Shown piece by piece: positions 48,638 to 64,000 of a stretch of 64,000 nucleotides of DNA; within the stretch, counting starts at the first letter, position 1; each line of letters opens with the position of its first letter. The stretch is taken from assembly GCA_033439265.1 (NCBI GenBank), contig JAVTVX010000012.1:5073001-5137000 (forward strand), given 5' to 3'. Position numbers and translations under genes: made by a program. The notes beneath the pieces are model-generated. The model was not told the DNA's origin. It saw only the letters and a list, made by a program, of their open reading frames with translations, and made no database searches. Source of the stretch: Dillenia suffruticosa. Lineage: Eukaryota; Streptophyta; Magnoliopsida; Dilleniales; Dilleniaceae.

Positions 48638-48765
48638 AACGTTTCATAAACGTGTCCCCTTTTCAAAATATTCTGAATAAAAAAAAAAATTCTTAAAAAA
48701 TCTATACAAAAAAGAAATTTCAAAAATAATTTAAGATGATCGAAAATCGAACACTCGACTAACAT
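48638..48765 (+). repeat. Left long terminal inverted repeat of the MULE
   Basis: Pairs with 54362-54490 read in reverse complement. The inner 60 bp are the clearest (AAGAAATTTCAAAAATAATT then ACTCGACTAA). The outer part shares CGTTTnAnAAA and GAATAAAAA-type words and is more diverged. Confidence 0.65.
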
Positions 48766-49459
48766 TGATCAAGTGTTTAACACTCGACATTCCGAAGACC
48801 ATAAGCCGAGCCCGGCTTCTTTTTCTTCCCATTTTCTCTTCTCCTCCGTCACTGACTGCGAAATCCTAATCTTAGCTCACCTCACCACAACAATCCAATG
48901 ACAAGAGGTGGTTTTCGGTGACGATCTCACCCCAGTAACTTCTGGCAACCATTGCAACCCTTTCTTTAGTGTCCGAAGGTATCCCCTTCTCCTCCTCTTC
49001 TCCCGACAATTTTTTTGCTTCAATTTAATAGGTTATTTGGATAGTAAATTATGCATATTGAATGATATTTAAGGTTTAACAATTTAAGGATAAATTTATA
49101 AGAAAATTTAAGGTTAAATTTAGGATTATTTCTAATTGTTAGAAATTTAGAATTTACTATATTTAACATTAAATTTTTAAAAAAAATATAAAAATTTTAA
49201 TACGAACATGTAATTGTTAGTTATATGTTTAATTAGATATTGATATATTAACAATTGGTATAAATTTATTTTTTATAAAATTGTTGAATGTAATATTTGA
49301 ATTGAAAAGATTGGATTGTTTGCATATATTATATCATGTCATGTTTCATTAGATGTTAACATGTTTAATTTTGTTGTTTAAAAAAAATGACAGATATGGT
49401 GTGATTGTTATATTACATTAATAATGATCTTGTCACGGGTGAAAATAGAATTGATTATA

Positions 49460-51913
49460 ACCATAATCCTTCTAAATTAATTAGGGTGAAAAAGAATATC
49501 TGTTTTAATGAGTTGGTATTTATGATATGTAAAAGTTGTTGGTTGAATTCTATGATATAACATATAGAGGTTTATCATTGGTGTCTCATTTAAAACACCT
49601 AAAGTGGGAATGTACAGTATAAATTGGTGTCAATTAATAATGATGACGATATTTTTAATTTAATGGAGTTTGCGATGAGTATGTGAGTGAATTTCACTCA
49701 TGAGTTGTATATAGAATCTTTTGATGGTGGAATATCATCGCAACAAGATTATGATTATATGAATGAGACACATATTGAATTTCGAGTGAATTTTGCCTCG
49801 GGAGAAGTGAAGAATGATGTAAATGAGGAAAAAATGACATAAAAGGAGGTAGAAAGAGATGCGGAAAAAGAGAATGATGATGAATATGAAGATGAAGGAG
49901 AACTTGGTGATGGCGGTGGTGATGTAAACGATTTAATGATCGTGACCTCCTCGGCTCCTAATACTTATGGCTGAATAGACGAGTCATTCCCTTTAATGAC
50001 CACTGCACCCGGAGGTGATGGTCATGTAACTTTTGAGAAAGATAATAGATTTGTAGGCGATAATTGAAGTTTCAGCGATGAATTGAGAAAGTTGATGAGA
50101 TTTGAGTCGAATGAATAACTTATTCGTGTGGTCAAAAGACACCATGTAAAGTATTACTATCAATTTCGTGTTGGGAAATCAACCCCTACATTGGGCAGCA
50201 ATATGTACGCAAAGGGAATCAAGGTTGTAGGTGAAGATTGCATGCTTGTAAAACAATACATGGTGCTTTTATGATTTTTGTTGTTGAAGGTTCACACACG
50301 TGTGAATGTTGGGTTGACATATGATCATACGCAATTAGATTCAAATTTGATGTCATGATATTTTTTTAACTGTGTGAGGGAAGATTTAAGTGTCAAAATT
50401 TCTTTCTTTTGGATTGTTATGATGGAGAGAACAACAAATACAGTCTCATGTAGAAGAGTCTGGGTAGTAAAGAGAAAGACCATTGAGATGGTAAACCGGG
50501 ATTGAGATGATTTTTACAAACAACTGCCTATTAGATGCAATAGTGTAAAGGAATTTAGAGATACGAGTCATTTGGAAGTTGAGTCCGCAAAATGCAAATG
50601 GCGAAATGGTATTTGAAACTGTGTTTTAGATATTTAGTTCTAGTATCATGGCTTTTAAGAGTTGTAGGATATTAATCAGTATAGATGAGACTCACGTTTA
50701 TGGGAACTATAAGCACAAATTATTAATTGCATACAATATGGAAGGTACGAATCACATTGTCCCATTGACTTTCAGGTTGGTTAATAGAGAGTCGCTTGCT
50801 TCATGGTCATGATTTTTATGTTGTGTGTGAGAGCATGTTGTTGGACATTGGGAGAATCCCATTTGCTTAATTTTAGATCGGTATAAGGGGATAATAGTAA
50901 CAGTTGCTTGTCCACAGTTTGGATGGGTACCTCCAAATGTTGTGTGGTGATTTTGCATACGTCATGTTATTAACAATTTAAACACACACTATAAAAATCA
51001 AGTTTGTAAGAGAGTTGCCACCATCGTTGTATTACAGCCACAGCCTAAAAAGTTTTAAGTATATATGGCAGGGATGAAGAAGATAAAAGAAAATACTTCC
51101 AACTATTTTGTAAATATTGCCCTTAAACAATGGACTCTCTCTGACGATAGTGGTTTTCATTTTGAGTATATGATGACAAACATAAGTAAGAGTTATAATA
51201 TTGTGTTAAAATGTATAAGAAATATACCTATTTCTGTCTTGGTGATTAAAACTTTTTACAACTCTGCGAATTATTTTGAGAGTTGATTGGATGAGGCAAG
51301 AGCAGGAATTGCGAGAGAAGAATTGTACACAAAGTATGCCTTGATTATACTATGGAGATGGATGAATACGACTAATCTCCATATGGTTGTTACTTTTCGC
51401 AAGGAGCATATAATATTTGAGATACAAATAGACCATAGACAAATACAGTATGGTCACAAGGGAGGTAATAAATAGATTGTAAATATGAGAAATGAGCATT
51501 GCACATGTATAAAATGATAAATATATAGAATTCTTTGCTCTCATGTAGTTGCTGTATTAACACAGACGATGATTGATGTGTATATGATTATCGGGAAATA
51601 GTATACATGGGAACACTAACTTAGAGTTTATGAATATCATTTCTTATTAGTGGAGGACATATTAGGTTGGCCCGTTGGTTTGTATCCAATTGTTATTTTT
51701 GATATATCACTTCGACATGAGAAAGGAATACCTAGATTAACTCGATATCATAATGAGATGGATTTTCGACAATCATAATCATGGTCATCATGCGGGAGTT
51801 GTAGTGCAGAAGGTCACAATAAGAGGAGATGCACGAGCCAATTGAGGTATGAACTTTGTTGTAGACAAGCACATAATCAAAGAGATTGTCCGACCCAAAC
51901 GAATGATACTTGA
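49460..51913 (+). pseudogene. MULE (MuDR-type) transposase relic
   Basis: Shifting-frame reading recovers the domain order of plant MULE transposases. First comes an acidic N-terminal part (EYEDEGELGDGGG near 49885-49920). Next is a DNA-binding region near 50100-50320 (VKRHHVKYYYQFRVG). Then the DDE-type MULE core appears near 50660-51055: SIDETHVYGNYKHKLLIAYN, ICLILDRYKGI and FCIRHVINNLNTHYKNQVCK. A SWIM finger end follows (ILCSHVVAV near 51528-51556). Last is a CCHC-type tail (CGSCSAEGHNKRRC, then CCRQAHNQRDCPT) ending at the stop 51911-51913. At least several stops interrupt it, so no protein is expected. Confidence 0.8.
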
Positions 51914-52146
51914 TTGTATTTGTATTTTAAGTGTAATTCTTATATTTTTTAGTATACCGAACATCATCATATTTTTGTGAAACATTTAACATATTTCGCA
52001 TACGTTTAATGTACTAAGTATTGATAGATTTTTTCATGCACATTAAGTATTATCATATTTTATGCTTAAAATGCTCATTCATATTTTGTCATTTCATAAA
52101 CCATCCATCTTATTATCGTGTCACAAACTAGCTATCGTTTTTCATT

Positions 52147-53348
52147 ATGTCTCAAATGGATCCTGGATTTACTGATTAGACCGTTCTACGTTTACAGCGA
52201 GATTAGCATTCCTCCAGAGTTTGAGATGGAAAGGACAAGACCTAACTTACTTGTTGTCGCCATGAGGCAGTTTTCCGACGTTAGGAGTATGGTCATATTG
52301 ATAAGCAGGTTCTCCCTTTACTAGAGCAGTTAGGATTTTTGGGAGTCGCTCAAGTTCGTTTCATTCAGGTTGACTGACATTGGATCACGATGTTAATTGC
52401 GAGATGGAGGCGGGAGATTTACATATTTCATATGCCTCACAGTGAACTTAATATCACACTCCAGCATGTAAAGGTTCTTTTAGGGTTACCCATCGATGGG
52501 ATACCTGTGGTGGGTAGATCAACGGGTGTGTCATGGGCTGATAAGTGTGAGCGATTATTAGATGTTTGGCCACCACGTTTTGCATTTAAGAGCTGTGTTG
52601 TTTTGTGATAAGATAGTACATTATGTACATTTACAATATTTATTACTTTTAGAGGATTTAAGTTTTTTGGGTTATCGTAGTTAGGGTTCAGTATTGTATA
52701 AACAGTTTTGTATAGTTGCGCATGCTAATTCACGTGAGATATGTGGGGCTCTTATCCATTTTCAAATTTGGTGAGCGGTTTTCTTATATTGCTCCCATTA
52801 GGCGATCGATTATGGAGAAGGATGGTCCACTTGCTTTGTGGTGGAAAACGCGGTTTGATATCAATACACTCCTTACACACATAGTCATAGTGTATAGGGA
52901 AGCGTTTGATAGGTAGACCATTAATTAGGTAGTATGGGTACCCTATACTGAGAATATTTTGTTTTCCATTCTCGACTATTATCACAAGAGTAGAGATATT
53001 TGCCACTTCGGGTACCACCGATTTGCTTTAGTATCGTGGAGTAACATTTTCTTGATAGAGGATTCGCCAGTTTGGAGGCATTCAATACTTTTCGATTCCT
53101 TGTGATACTAAGAATCGTCTCCATGATATTACGACACATGATCCATGGGAAATTGATTGGTCGGTCGAATATGCACATTATGTTGATATTTGGACAGCGT
53201 GACACGACTACTTATCTCCACTAGACACATCCCAAAGATCGATAGTTGGTCCTGCCTATGGCTCCTAGTTTCGCACCATTACTCACCGCTACATAGGTCG
53301 TTGAGGAGATTTCTTGAGCTACGTGGTAAGTTTCCAACTTGTTCATAT

Positions 53349-53403
<55 letters not shown>

Positions 53404-54032
53404 TAATTTATATTTGTCTCCTTAACTTACACATGTGTACTGTCTTGTAAAGGGATACCTTATATCGAATTCAAGACTCTATTGACATCGATAACATGCA
53501 TGGGATGGCAAACTCAGCTATTTTGGTCTTAAGAGATGATATGGTACATATTTTGAGGAGAAGACCAGATAAAGGTGGTGACGAGGGAGAGTATGATGAC
53601 AGAGGATGACGAGGAGGAGGATGGAGAGCACGTTCTAGAAAACCACCACCGTCGCCACATGATATATCACCACCACCTCATGAGCCACATTCTCAGCTCT
53701 CCACATCTCAGCATCCACCCGACGTCAGCAGATATGTAAAGTTCTCATCTTTTTTCACACTGAAGGTTGATGACTTGTCTCATGTTTTGACTTCGGGGGC
53801 TCCATATAAAGGAGTTCGTCCCAATATTCACATGGGTGAGGGGTTGACTTAGGTTGAGAGAGAGGATGCCCCAATATTGTTCCATATTTCTCTACTAGTT
53901 TTCTTTTACCCCCAACATGATCATATAGGATCTTCCCGGACCTCACAGATAAACGATCCGGGTCTTGTATTTCATGATGATAGTATAGATGATAGACCAG
54001 ATATTGATGTTAGGTATTATAATAGGAGATGA
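52147..54032 (+). pseudogene. Plant mobile domain (PMD) gene relic within the MULE
   Basis: Starts MSQMDPGFTD and reads, across frames, VLPLLEQLGFLGVAQVRFIQ, WRREIYIFHMPHSELNITLQ and VKVLLGLPIDGIPVVGR, the N-terminal signature of the plant mobile domain (PF10536). A proline-rich tail follows (PPPSPHDISPPP at about 53650-53680) and a final DVRYYNRR. PMD proteins occur both as host silencing/genome-integrity factors (MAIN/MAIL1) and as passengers of MULEs; this one sits between MULE ends, so the passenger reading fits. Several stops make it non-functional. Confidence 0.75.
53350..53400. repeat. (AT)n microsatellite inside the PMD relic
   Basis: About 50 bp of pure AT within a place where an intron of the PMD gene would fit (CGTGGTAAGT at 53321-53330 looks like a donor). 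Confidence 0.85.
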
Positions 54033-54361
54033 AGAAAATATTGAATTTCGTGTAATCTATATTTTGTATATTTTGTTATAATAATAAAAATCATATTATA
54101 TTTTACTAATTATTGTATTCTGAACCGTTTTACTTTTGTTTATTAGTTTTGTTGTGTTGTATTGGTAAGAGATTTGGTTGGATATGATTTTGGATAATTT
54201 TGGCTTGAATATGAGTTTGGATATAAATTGGTGTATGAGAATTGAAGTTTGAGTTGGATATGAATTTGTTGAATTTGATTGAGTTTGGATATGAGTTTGG
54301 TTTGTGGTGGTAGGATTTTGGTTTTGTGATGGTTGTAGGGTTATTATTGGGGAGAGGAACA

Positions 54362-54490
54362 CATTAGTCGAGTATTCAACATTCGACCATTCTAGATTAT
54401 TTTTGGAATTTATTTCTTGTGGGGTTTTTTTTAAGATTTTTATTTTTACTTTAGATTATTTCCATGTTTGGTTCCATTTCGTAAACGCTT
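54362..54490 (-). repeat. Right long terminal inverted repeat of the MULE
   Basis: Reverse-complement partner of 48638-48765. Shared words are TTAGTCGAGT, ATTATTTTTG, TTTTTTAAG and, near the outer edge, GTAAACG. Confidence 0.65.
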
Positions 54491-54495
54491 TTCGT

Positions 54496-54733
54496 TTTTA
54501 AAATATTCTAATCGTTTTTCATTTCAAAAATACTATACATACTAAATTAATTAATATTTATTTTATAATTAATAATTACATATTTCACAATTTTAAATTC
54601 TTATTATAAAAATGACTATTTTATTATTTTATAAAATAATTGATATTTATATAAAAAATTTTATATTTTTATATTTTTATATTTTCTTATATTTCTATTT
54701 TATATATTTTTATAAAATATCGTTCTTTCATAT

Positions 54734-54779
<46 letters not shown>

Positions 54780-56085
54780 TTCATTTTCACTTCTTTGCGA
54801 TCCATGTAGTGTGTGTGTGCGCACGTGCACGCACACGCGTGTGAGAGATTCCTTCCCCATCAGGTCATTCCGTCTTGTTTCGTCTTGAGGAATGAGTTAA
54901 AAAGGATTTTATACCGTATCATGTGGGTATTAATATCGATAATCAACATATTTTACTAAGATGACATATTAAAATAATTAATAATTATTGAATGTGATTT
55001 GTTATCATTTCATAAATATTGATATAGTGAGAATTGTGTAAAAAAAAAAAAAAGAGAAAAAACCCTTATTAAAACACTAAAGATTATTATTTAATTCAGA
55101 CCACATCCCATCATCAAATTTTACATAATATTTTACATTAAAATTCTTTTTGAATCAGATAAAAAAATTTAAAACATGTTAAGGTGAACATAAAATTTGG
55201 TTTATTCAGTTCTTTAACTCATTTGGTCTATTTAATAATATTATTATTTTTTAATATTTTTGTAGAGTTAAAATCGGATTTTAGACAGTTTTTATTAAAA
55301 AAAATGTTGTTATAATAAATATTTTAATTTTTTAAAAAATTGGACTTATATTTGTAAAATGTAATAAGTTTTTCTTTTATTTTAAGTAAATATATTATAT
55401 TATAAAATAAAATAAAAATATATAGAGAAAAAAGCAAAATTTGGAATTTTATTTATTTATTTATTTACTCAATTCTAATTAAGCTCCCAAAAACTTTTCC
55501 AACCCTATTAGTAGGATTTGATTTTTAATTTTTTTATACTATTTCAGAAATTTTTATTAATTGAATTAAATCATACAAGCATCAACATATATTTAGATTT
55601 TGAATGCAAATTGATATGCAGATTTAACGGTCTTATCGCCCTCACATAGTTATGGATTTGGCATGGTTATATCTTAGGGTTCTTCCCTAGAATTTTCAAT
55701 AGAATGCCACATGAATAATCTCTCTCCTTTTTCCTTTTCAATTCCTTTGTTGGACAATTGAAAGGTGGGGAGGAATGTGACCCTCTCTCCCCCTCTTCTC
55801 GTCTCTCTCTCGCTCTCTTTGCTTCTTCCTTCGACAAGCAAGCAATCTATATCTCTGTCCTCTCCCGCTAAAATAACTAAACAATTAAAACCAAATTATA
55901 AAAAAAAAAACTTCGCTTAATCTCTGTCAACTGCAGATTCAAAACTTCAAGAAATTGTCTTTCAACGCTAAAAAAAATAAAAGGTGGTTGAGGGTAATGC
56001 TGGTCACAGTAACCAATCTAATTCCCTTATCCCTTTGATACCATCTCTGTTCTCGTCTTACCATCATCATTCCCTTCGTCCTAAC
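54496..56085. other. AT-rich intergenic DNA
   Basis: No gene is supported. It contains an (AT)n run at about 54740-54770, a purine-pyrimidine alternating near-palindrome at 54809-54844, and a CT-rich patch at 55780-55870 that looks like a plant leader but is followed by no recognisable gene. Confidence 0.55.
54809..54844. repeat. GT/GC alternating near-palindrome (Z-DNA-prone)
   Basis: A 36-bp stretch of strict purine-pyrimidine alternation centred on GCGCACGTGCACGC. Its two halves are almost inverted copies (GTGTGCGCAC against GCACGCACAC). Confidence 0.75.
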
Positions 56086-56945
56086 TGGGAAGGTTGATGA
56101 TTGCAGAAGTAGAATTATTAATGTTGGATGTGCTTTCTTTTACTTCAGCAGAAGCAAATATATCCCCCATGGAGTTGCAGATTGCGACATATAACCGTTG
56201 CAAGTTTGGGAGCAACAATGGATGCTTGATATAAAACTCTTTAAGAAGAGAAAAAAGTACTGGCAGGGGATGGGGTGGGTGCCCCGGGGGGGGGGGGGGA
56301 TTTAGTAGAGCATTCAGAGAGGAGTAGGAAACCAACTGATTCCATAGGTATATATCACCAACCTCAAGAAAACCCAGTAGAGATTGTCGCTTCACGTCAT
56401 TAGACAGCACCACCTTCATTTTTTGCATTTTTTTTTTATTTTTTATACTATACCGATCGATATCTAGAGTCATTTTCTGATTAATCCAGTCCGAAACTTA
56501 TAGTGACCCATTGAAGGGGCTACTCTCCCAACATAGTCTGCTTTATACCTAACTCGCGAATCGAACTCAGAATCTTGTAAAAAATTTAACGCCACATCTC
56601 AGTAGGCCAACTAACCGTTAGTTTTTCGTTTTTTGCTTTCATCCAAGCCCTTAAAATGACAATCCAAAATTTCCAATTTGGCAAACCCATCGCTTGTTCA
56701 ACAATTGCCACCAGGATAAGGCAAATTTCTGTAATAGTAAAACCTTAATCCTTGTACTGCATAAATTTAAGATTCTAAGATTCACCATCGTGTCAGTACC
56801 CCTGGGTACTTGGCAGATAGCAGTACGACAAAGGTCGAACTGTAGCAATCCCTAGAAGGCATGTGCAAATTACGTAGGACCAGTGTTCTCAGAGACCTCA
56901 TATTGGATACACAGTGAGGTAAACTCTCGATCGCCGTCAATTGCC
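56086..56945 (-). pseudogene. NBS-LRR resistance gene relic (LRR part only), split by a SINE
   Basis: Two minus-strand pieces of the LRR region of a CC-NBS-LRR (RPS2-like) protein. The first, 56640-56930, reads LPHCVSNMRSLRTLVLRN, then FDLCRTAICQVPRGTDTMVN and LRILNLCSTRIKVL, the LxxLxLxxT repeat pattern. The second, 56086-56440, reads LFSLLKEFYIKHPLLLPNLQ, RLYVAICNSMGDIFAS and STSAIINLP, the C-terminal signature CxSMxxIFAS...AIxLP. The SINE at 56427-56624 interrupts it, and a 14-G run (56286-56299) lies inside the second piece. There is no NB-ARC domain in the window and frames shift, so this is a fragment without function. Confidence 0.7.
56427..56624 (-). mobile_element. tRNA-derived SINE with target duplication
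   Basis: The best-preserved copy of the family at 209-400. Minus strand starts near CTAACGGTTAGTTGGCCTAC (box A TAGTTGGCCTA) and continues to a strong box B (GAGTTCGATTCGC). The body has GGGTCACTATAAG and GGATTAATCAGA, and it ends in an A-rich tail (56427-56450 on plus). It is flanked by a 12-bp near-exact duplication: TTCATTTTTTGC at 56415-56426 and TTCGTTTTTTGC at 56625-56636, one mismatch. Length is 198 bp, normal for plant SINEs. Confidence 0.75.
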
Positions 56946-57942
56946 AGAAGAATCAGCCCTTAGTCTTCGCATCCGTCTACGATCTTGCCTTCATCGATCC
57001 AGAGAACATCAATCGTCTTCATCATCACGATCGAATTCATCGAAAGCCAACTGTGTTTGGAATTCCTCTGTTTGCTCTTTTTTTTTTTGGTTACATCTCT
57101 GTTGGGTCTTTTTCTAATTCTAACACTGAATTTAGCGAAAATGAGAGGAAGAAATTTCTCTACAAAACCCGAGAACACCTCTTTCGGACTCTATTAAATT
57201 CTTTCAAATTTCTTATGATTTCTCTCATGTTAATCCACCGCCATCACTTTCATTTACCATGGTAATTATAGCCAAACACGTCATCAGACGATGAAGAGGA
57301 CCTTTCTAACCTTATTGATTTGAACTCGAGCATACGTACAAACAACTGGCGAATGGGAAAACTTTTTGGGCATGTTTGGACCAAAATTCGTTAGGAAGGC
57401 CCAAGCCCAGCCCATTCAAAGTTTGGGATGGACTTCAGCCACACGTAAAAGCCAGCCCGGGTCATGTATACCTATGTTTGAGTTGAACTCAGATGGGCCA
57501 CAACTAGACTTTCCTGGTCTTGGGGTAGAGTGCAGCTCAAACCGGAGCTTGTTCAAAATCTGGGCTGGCCTATTATAGCCTTCGCCTTCACATTTCTGGG
57601 CCAAGTTTAGATGTCCCGCATTCCATAGGCCCAACCACAGCCCATTCAAATTTCTGCAACAGCCTATCAGTGGTACGCGGGCCCAACCTAAGCCCCCAAC
57701 TCTTGAAATCTTTCTGTAAGCCCAAGTCCAAAGAAAAACCAAGTATTTAAACAGATAAATTAATTCTGGATTTCAATTAAGAGGTTGAAATTTGAAAATA
57801 GAAACACACTCAAATGCGCATACAATGCTACCATGCTGTAACTGCTGCTCAAAACAGCATCATACTATTCATCATTTCACTGAAATGAGTTCAAGATTAT
57901 ACATTCAAGATTCAGGTATTGACCTGGTCACCACGTTGGAAG
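56946..57942. other. Intergenic region 3' of the CK2 gene
   Basis: No gene is recognised. 57390-57730 is rich in GGCCCA/TGGGCC words, listed as a finding. Open frames on both strands at 56960-57265 are mutually overlapping and have no family match. The part next to 57943 should hold the CK2 3' UTR. Confidence 0.5.
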
Positions 57943-63918
<5,976 letters not shown>

Positions 63919-64000
63919 CTGTCGAAAAAAGATCGGCAAATTAAATCCCTAAAGCAACCAATGCTAAAGCACACTGATTTCATGGAAAAGCTATTCAACA

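Larger units (their letters stand above)
48635..54495 (+). mobile_element. Mutator-like element (MULE) carrying a plant mobile domain gene, decayed
   Basis: About 5.9 kb. The ends form a long imperfect inverted repeat: left arm about 48638-48765, right arm about 54362-54490. Matching words, right arm reversed, include CTTAAAAAA, CAAAAATAAT, then GAT/GGTCGAA and ACTCGACTAA. Long terminal repeats of >100 bp are typical of MULEs. Inside on the plus strand are a MuDR-type transposase relic (about 49460-51913) and a plant-mobile-domain relic (52147-54032). Both carry multiple in-frame stops, so the element is dead. The exact outer ends and 9-11-bp target duplication could not be fixed by eye. Confidence 0.78.

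Noticed and set aside
48145-48765. 206-codon minus-strand frame overlapping ACBP exon 1
   Set aside because: Out of frame with ACBP, runs through the two CT tracts and into the MULE end; Ser/Leu repeats only.
57366-57742. Overlapping open frames on both strands around the GGCCCA cluster
   Set aside because: Both strands are open over the same 340 bp, with no recognised domain. Composition explains them better than coding.

Overview
The window is nuclear DNA of a flowering plant, most likely a core eudicot. The background is AT-rich, genes carry GT-AG introns, and there are GA/CT and AT microsatellites and several plant-type transposon families. I cannot name the species. No prokaryotic, organellar or CRISPR features are present.

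Layout. (1) Positions 1-12150 are a transposon nest. An old, full-length-sized L1-type LINE (about 1331-11552) is bounded by two ~600-670 bp direct copies of the same flanking DNA (664-1330 and 11553-12153). A 439-bp Tag1-like hAT MITE sits in its 5' end. A whole-looking 3.85-kb hAT transposon (7529-11379, with an 8-bp target duplication and an uninterrupted 674-residue transposase) sits near its 3' end. (2) Positions 12890-24077 hold a convergent pair: a mitochondrial-type DnaJ protein (+) and the chloroplast protein CGLD27/Ycf36 (-). (3) Positions 24078-27846 are AT-rich intergenic DNA with a SINE. (4) Positions 27847-42773 hold a second convergent pair: a type II membrane prolyl 4-hydroxylase (+) and a MFSD5/molybdate-transporter-like MFS protein (-). 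Each has an RTE-type LINE remnant in an intron. (5) Positions 42774-46632 are intergenic. (6) Positions 46633-48382 encode a membrane-anchored acyl-CoA-binding protein (-). (7) About 48635-54495 is a decayed Mutator-like element (MULE) with a transposase relic and a plant-mobile-domain relic between long terminal inverted repeats. (8) Positions 56086-56945 are an NBS-LRR resistance-gene relic split by a SINE. (9) From 57943 to the window edge is the 3' part of a casein kinase II alpha subunit gene (-), with a SINE and an L1 remnant in its introns.

The six host genes are unrelated housekeeping or metabolic genes and form no operon or cluster. I built exon models by joining phase-consistent GT-AG exons, and every junction was checked for reading phase. 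All six read through without internal stops, but the CK2 gene lacks its 5' exons because the window ends.

I saw no convincing new biological system. The most unusual structure is the LINE bounded exactly by ~600-bp direct repeats, which would be an exceptionally long target-site duplication. Next are the intact nested hAT with extreme CCGGG-rich ends, and a SINE family with a copy dated by its insertion into a dead resistance gene.
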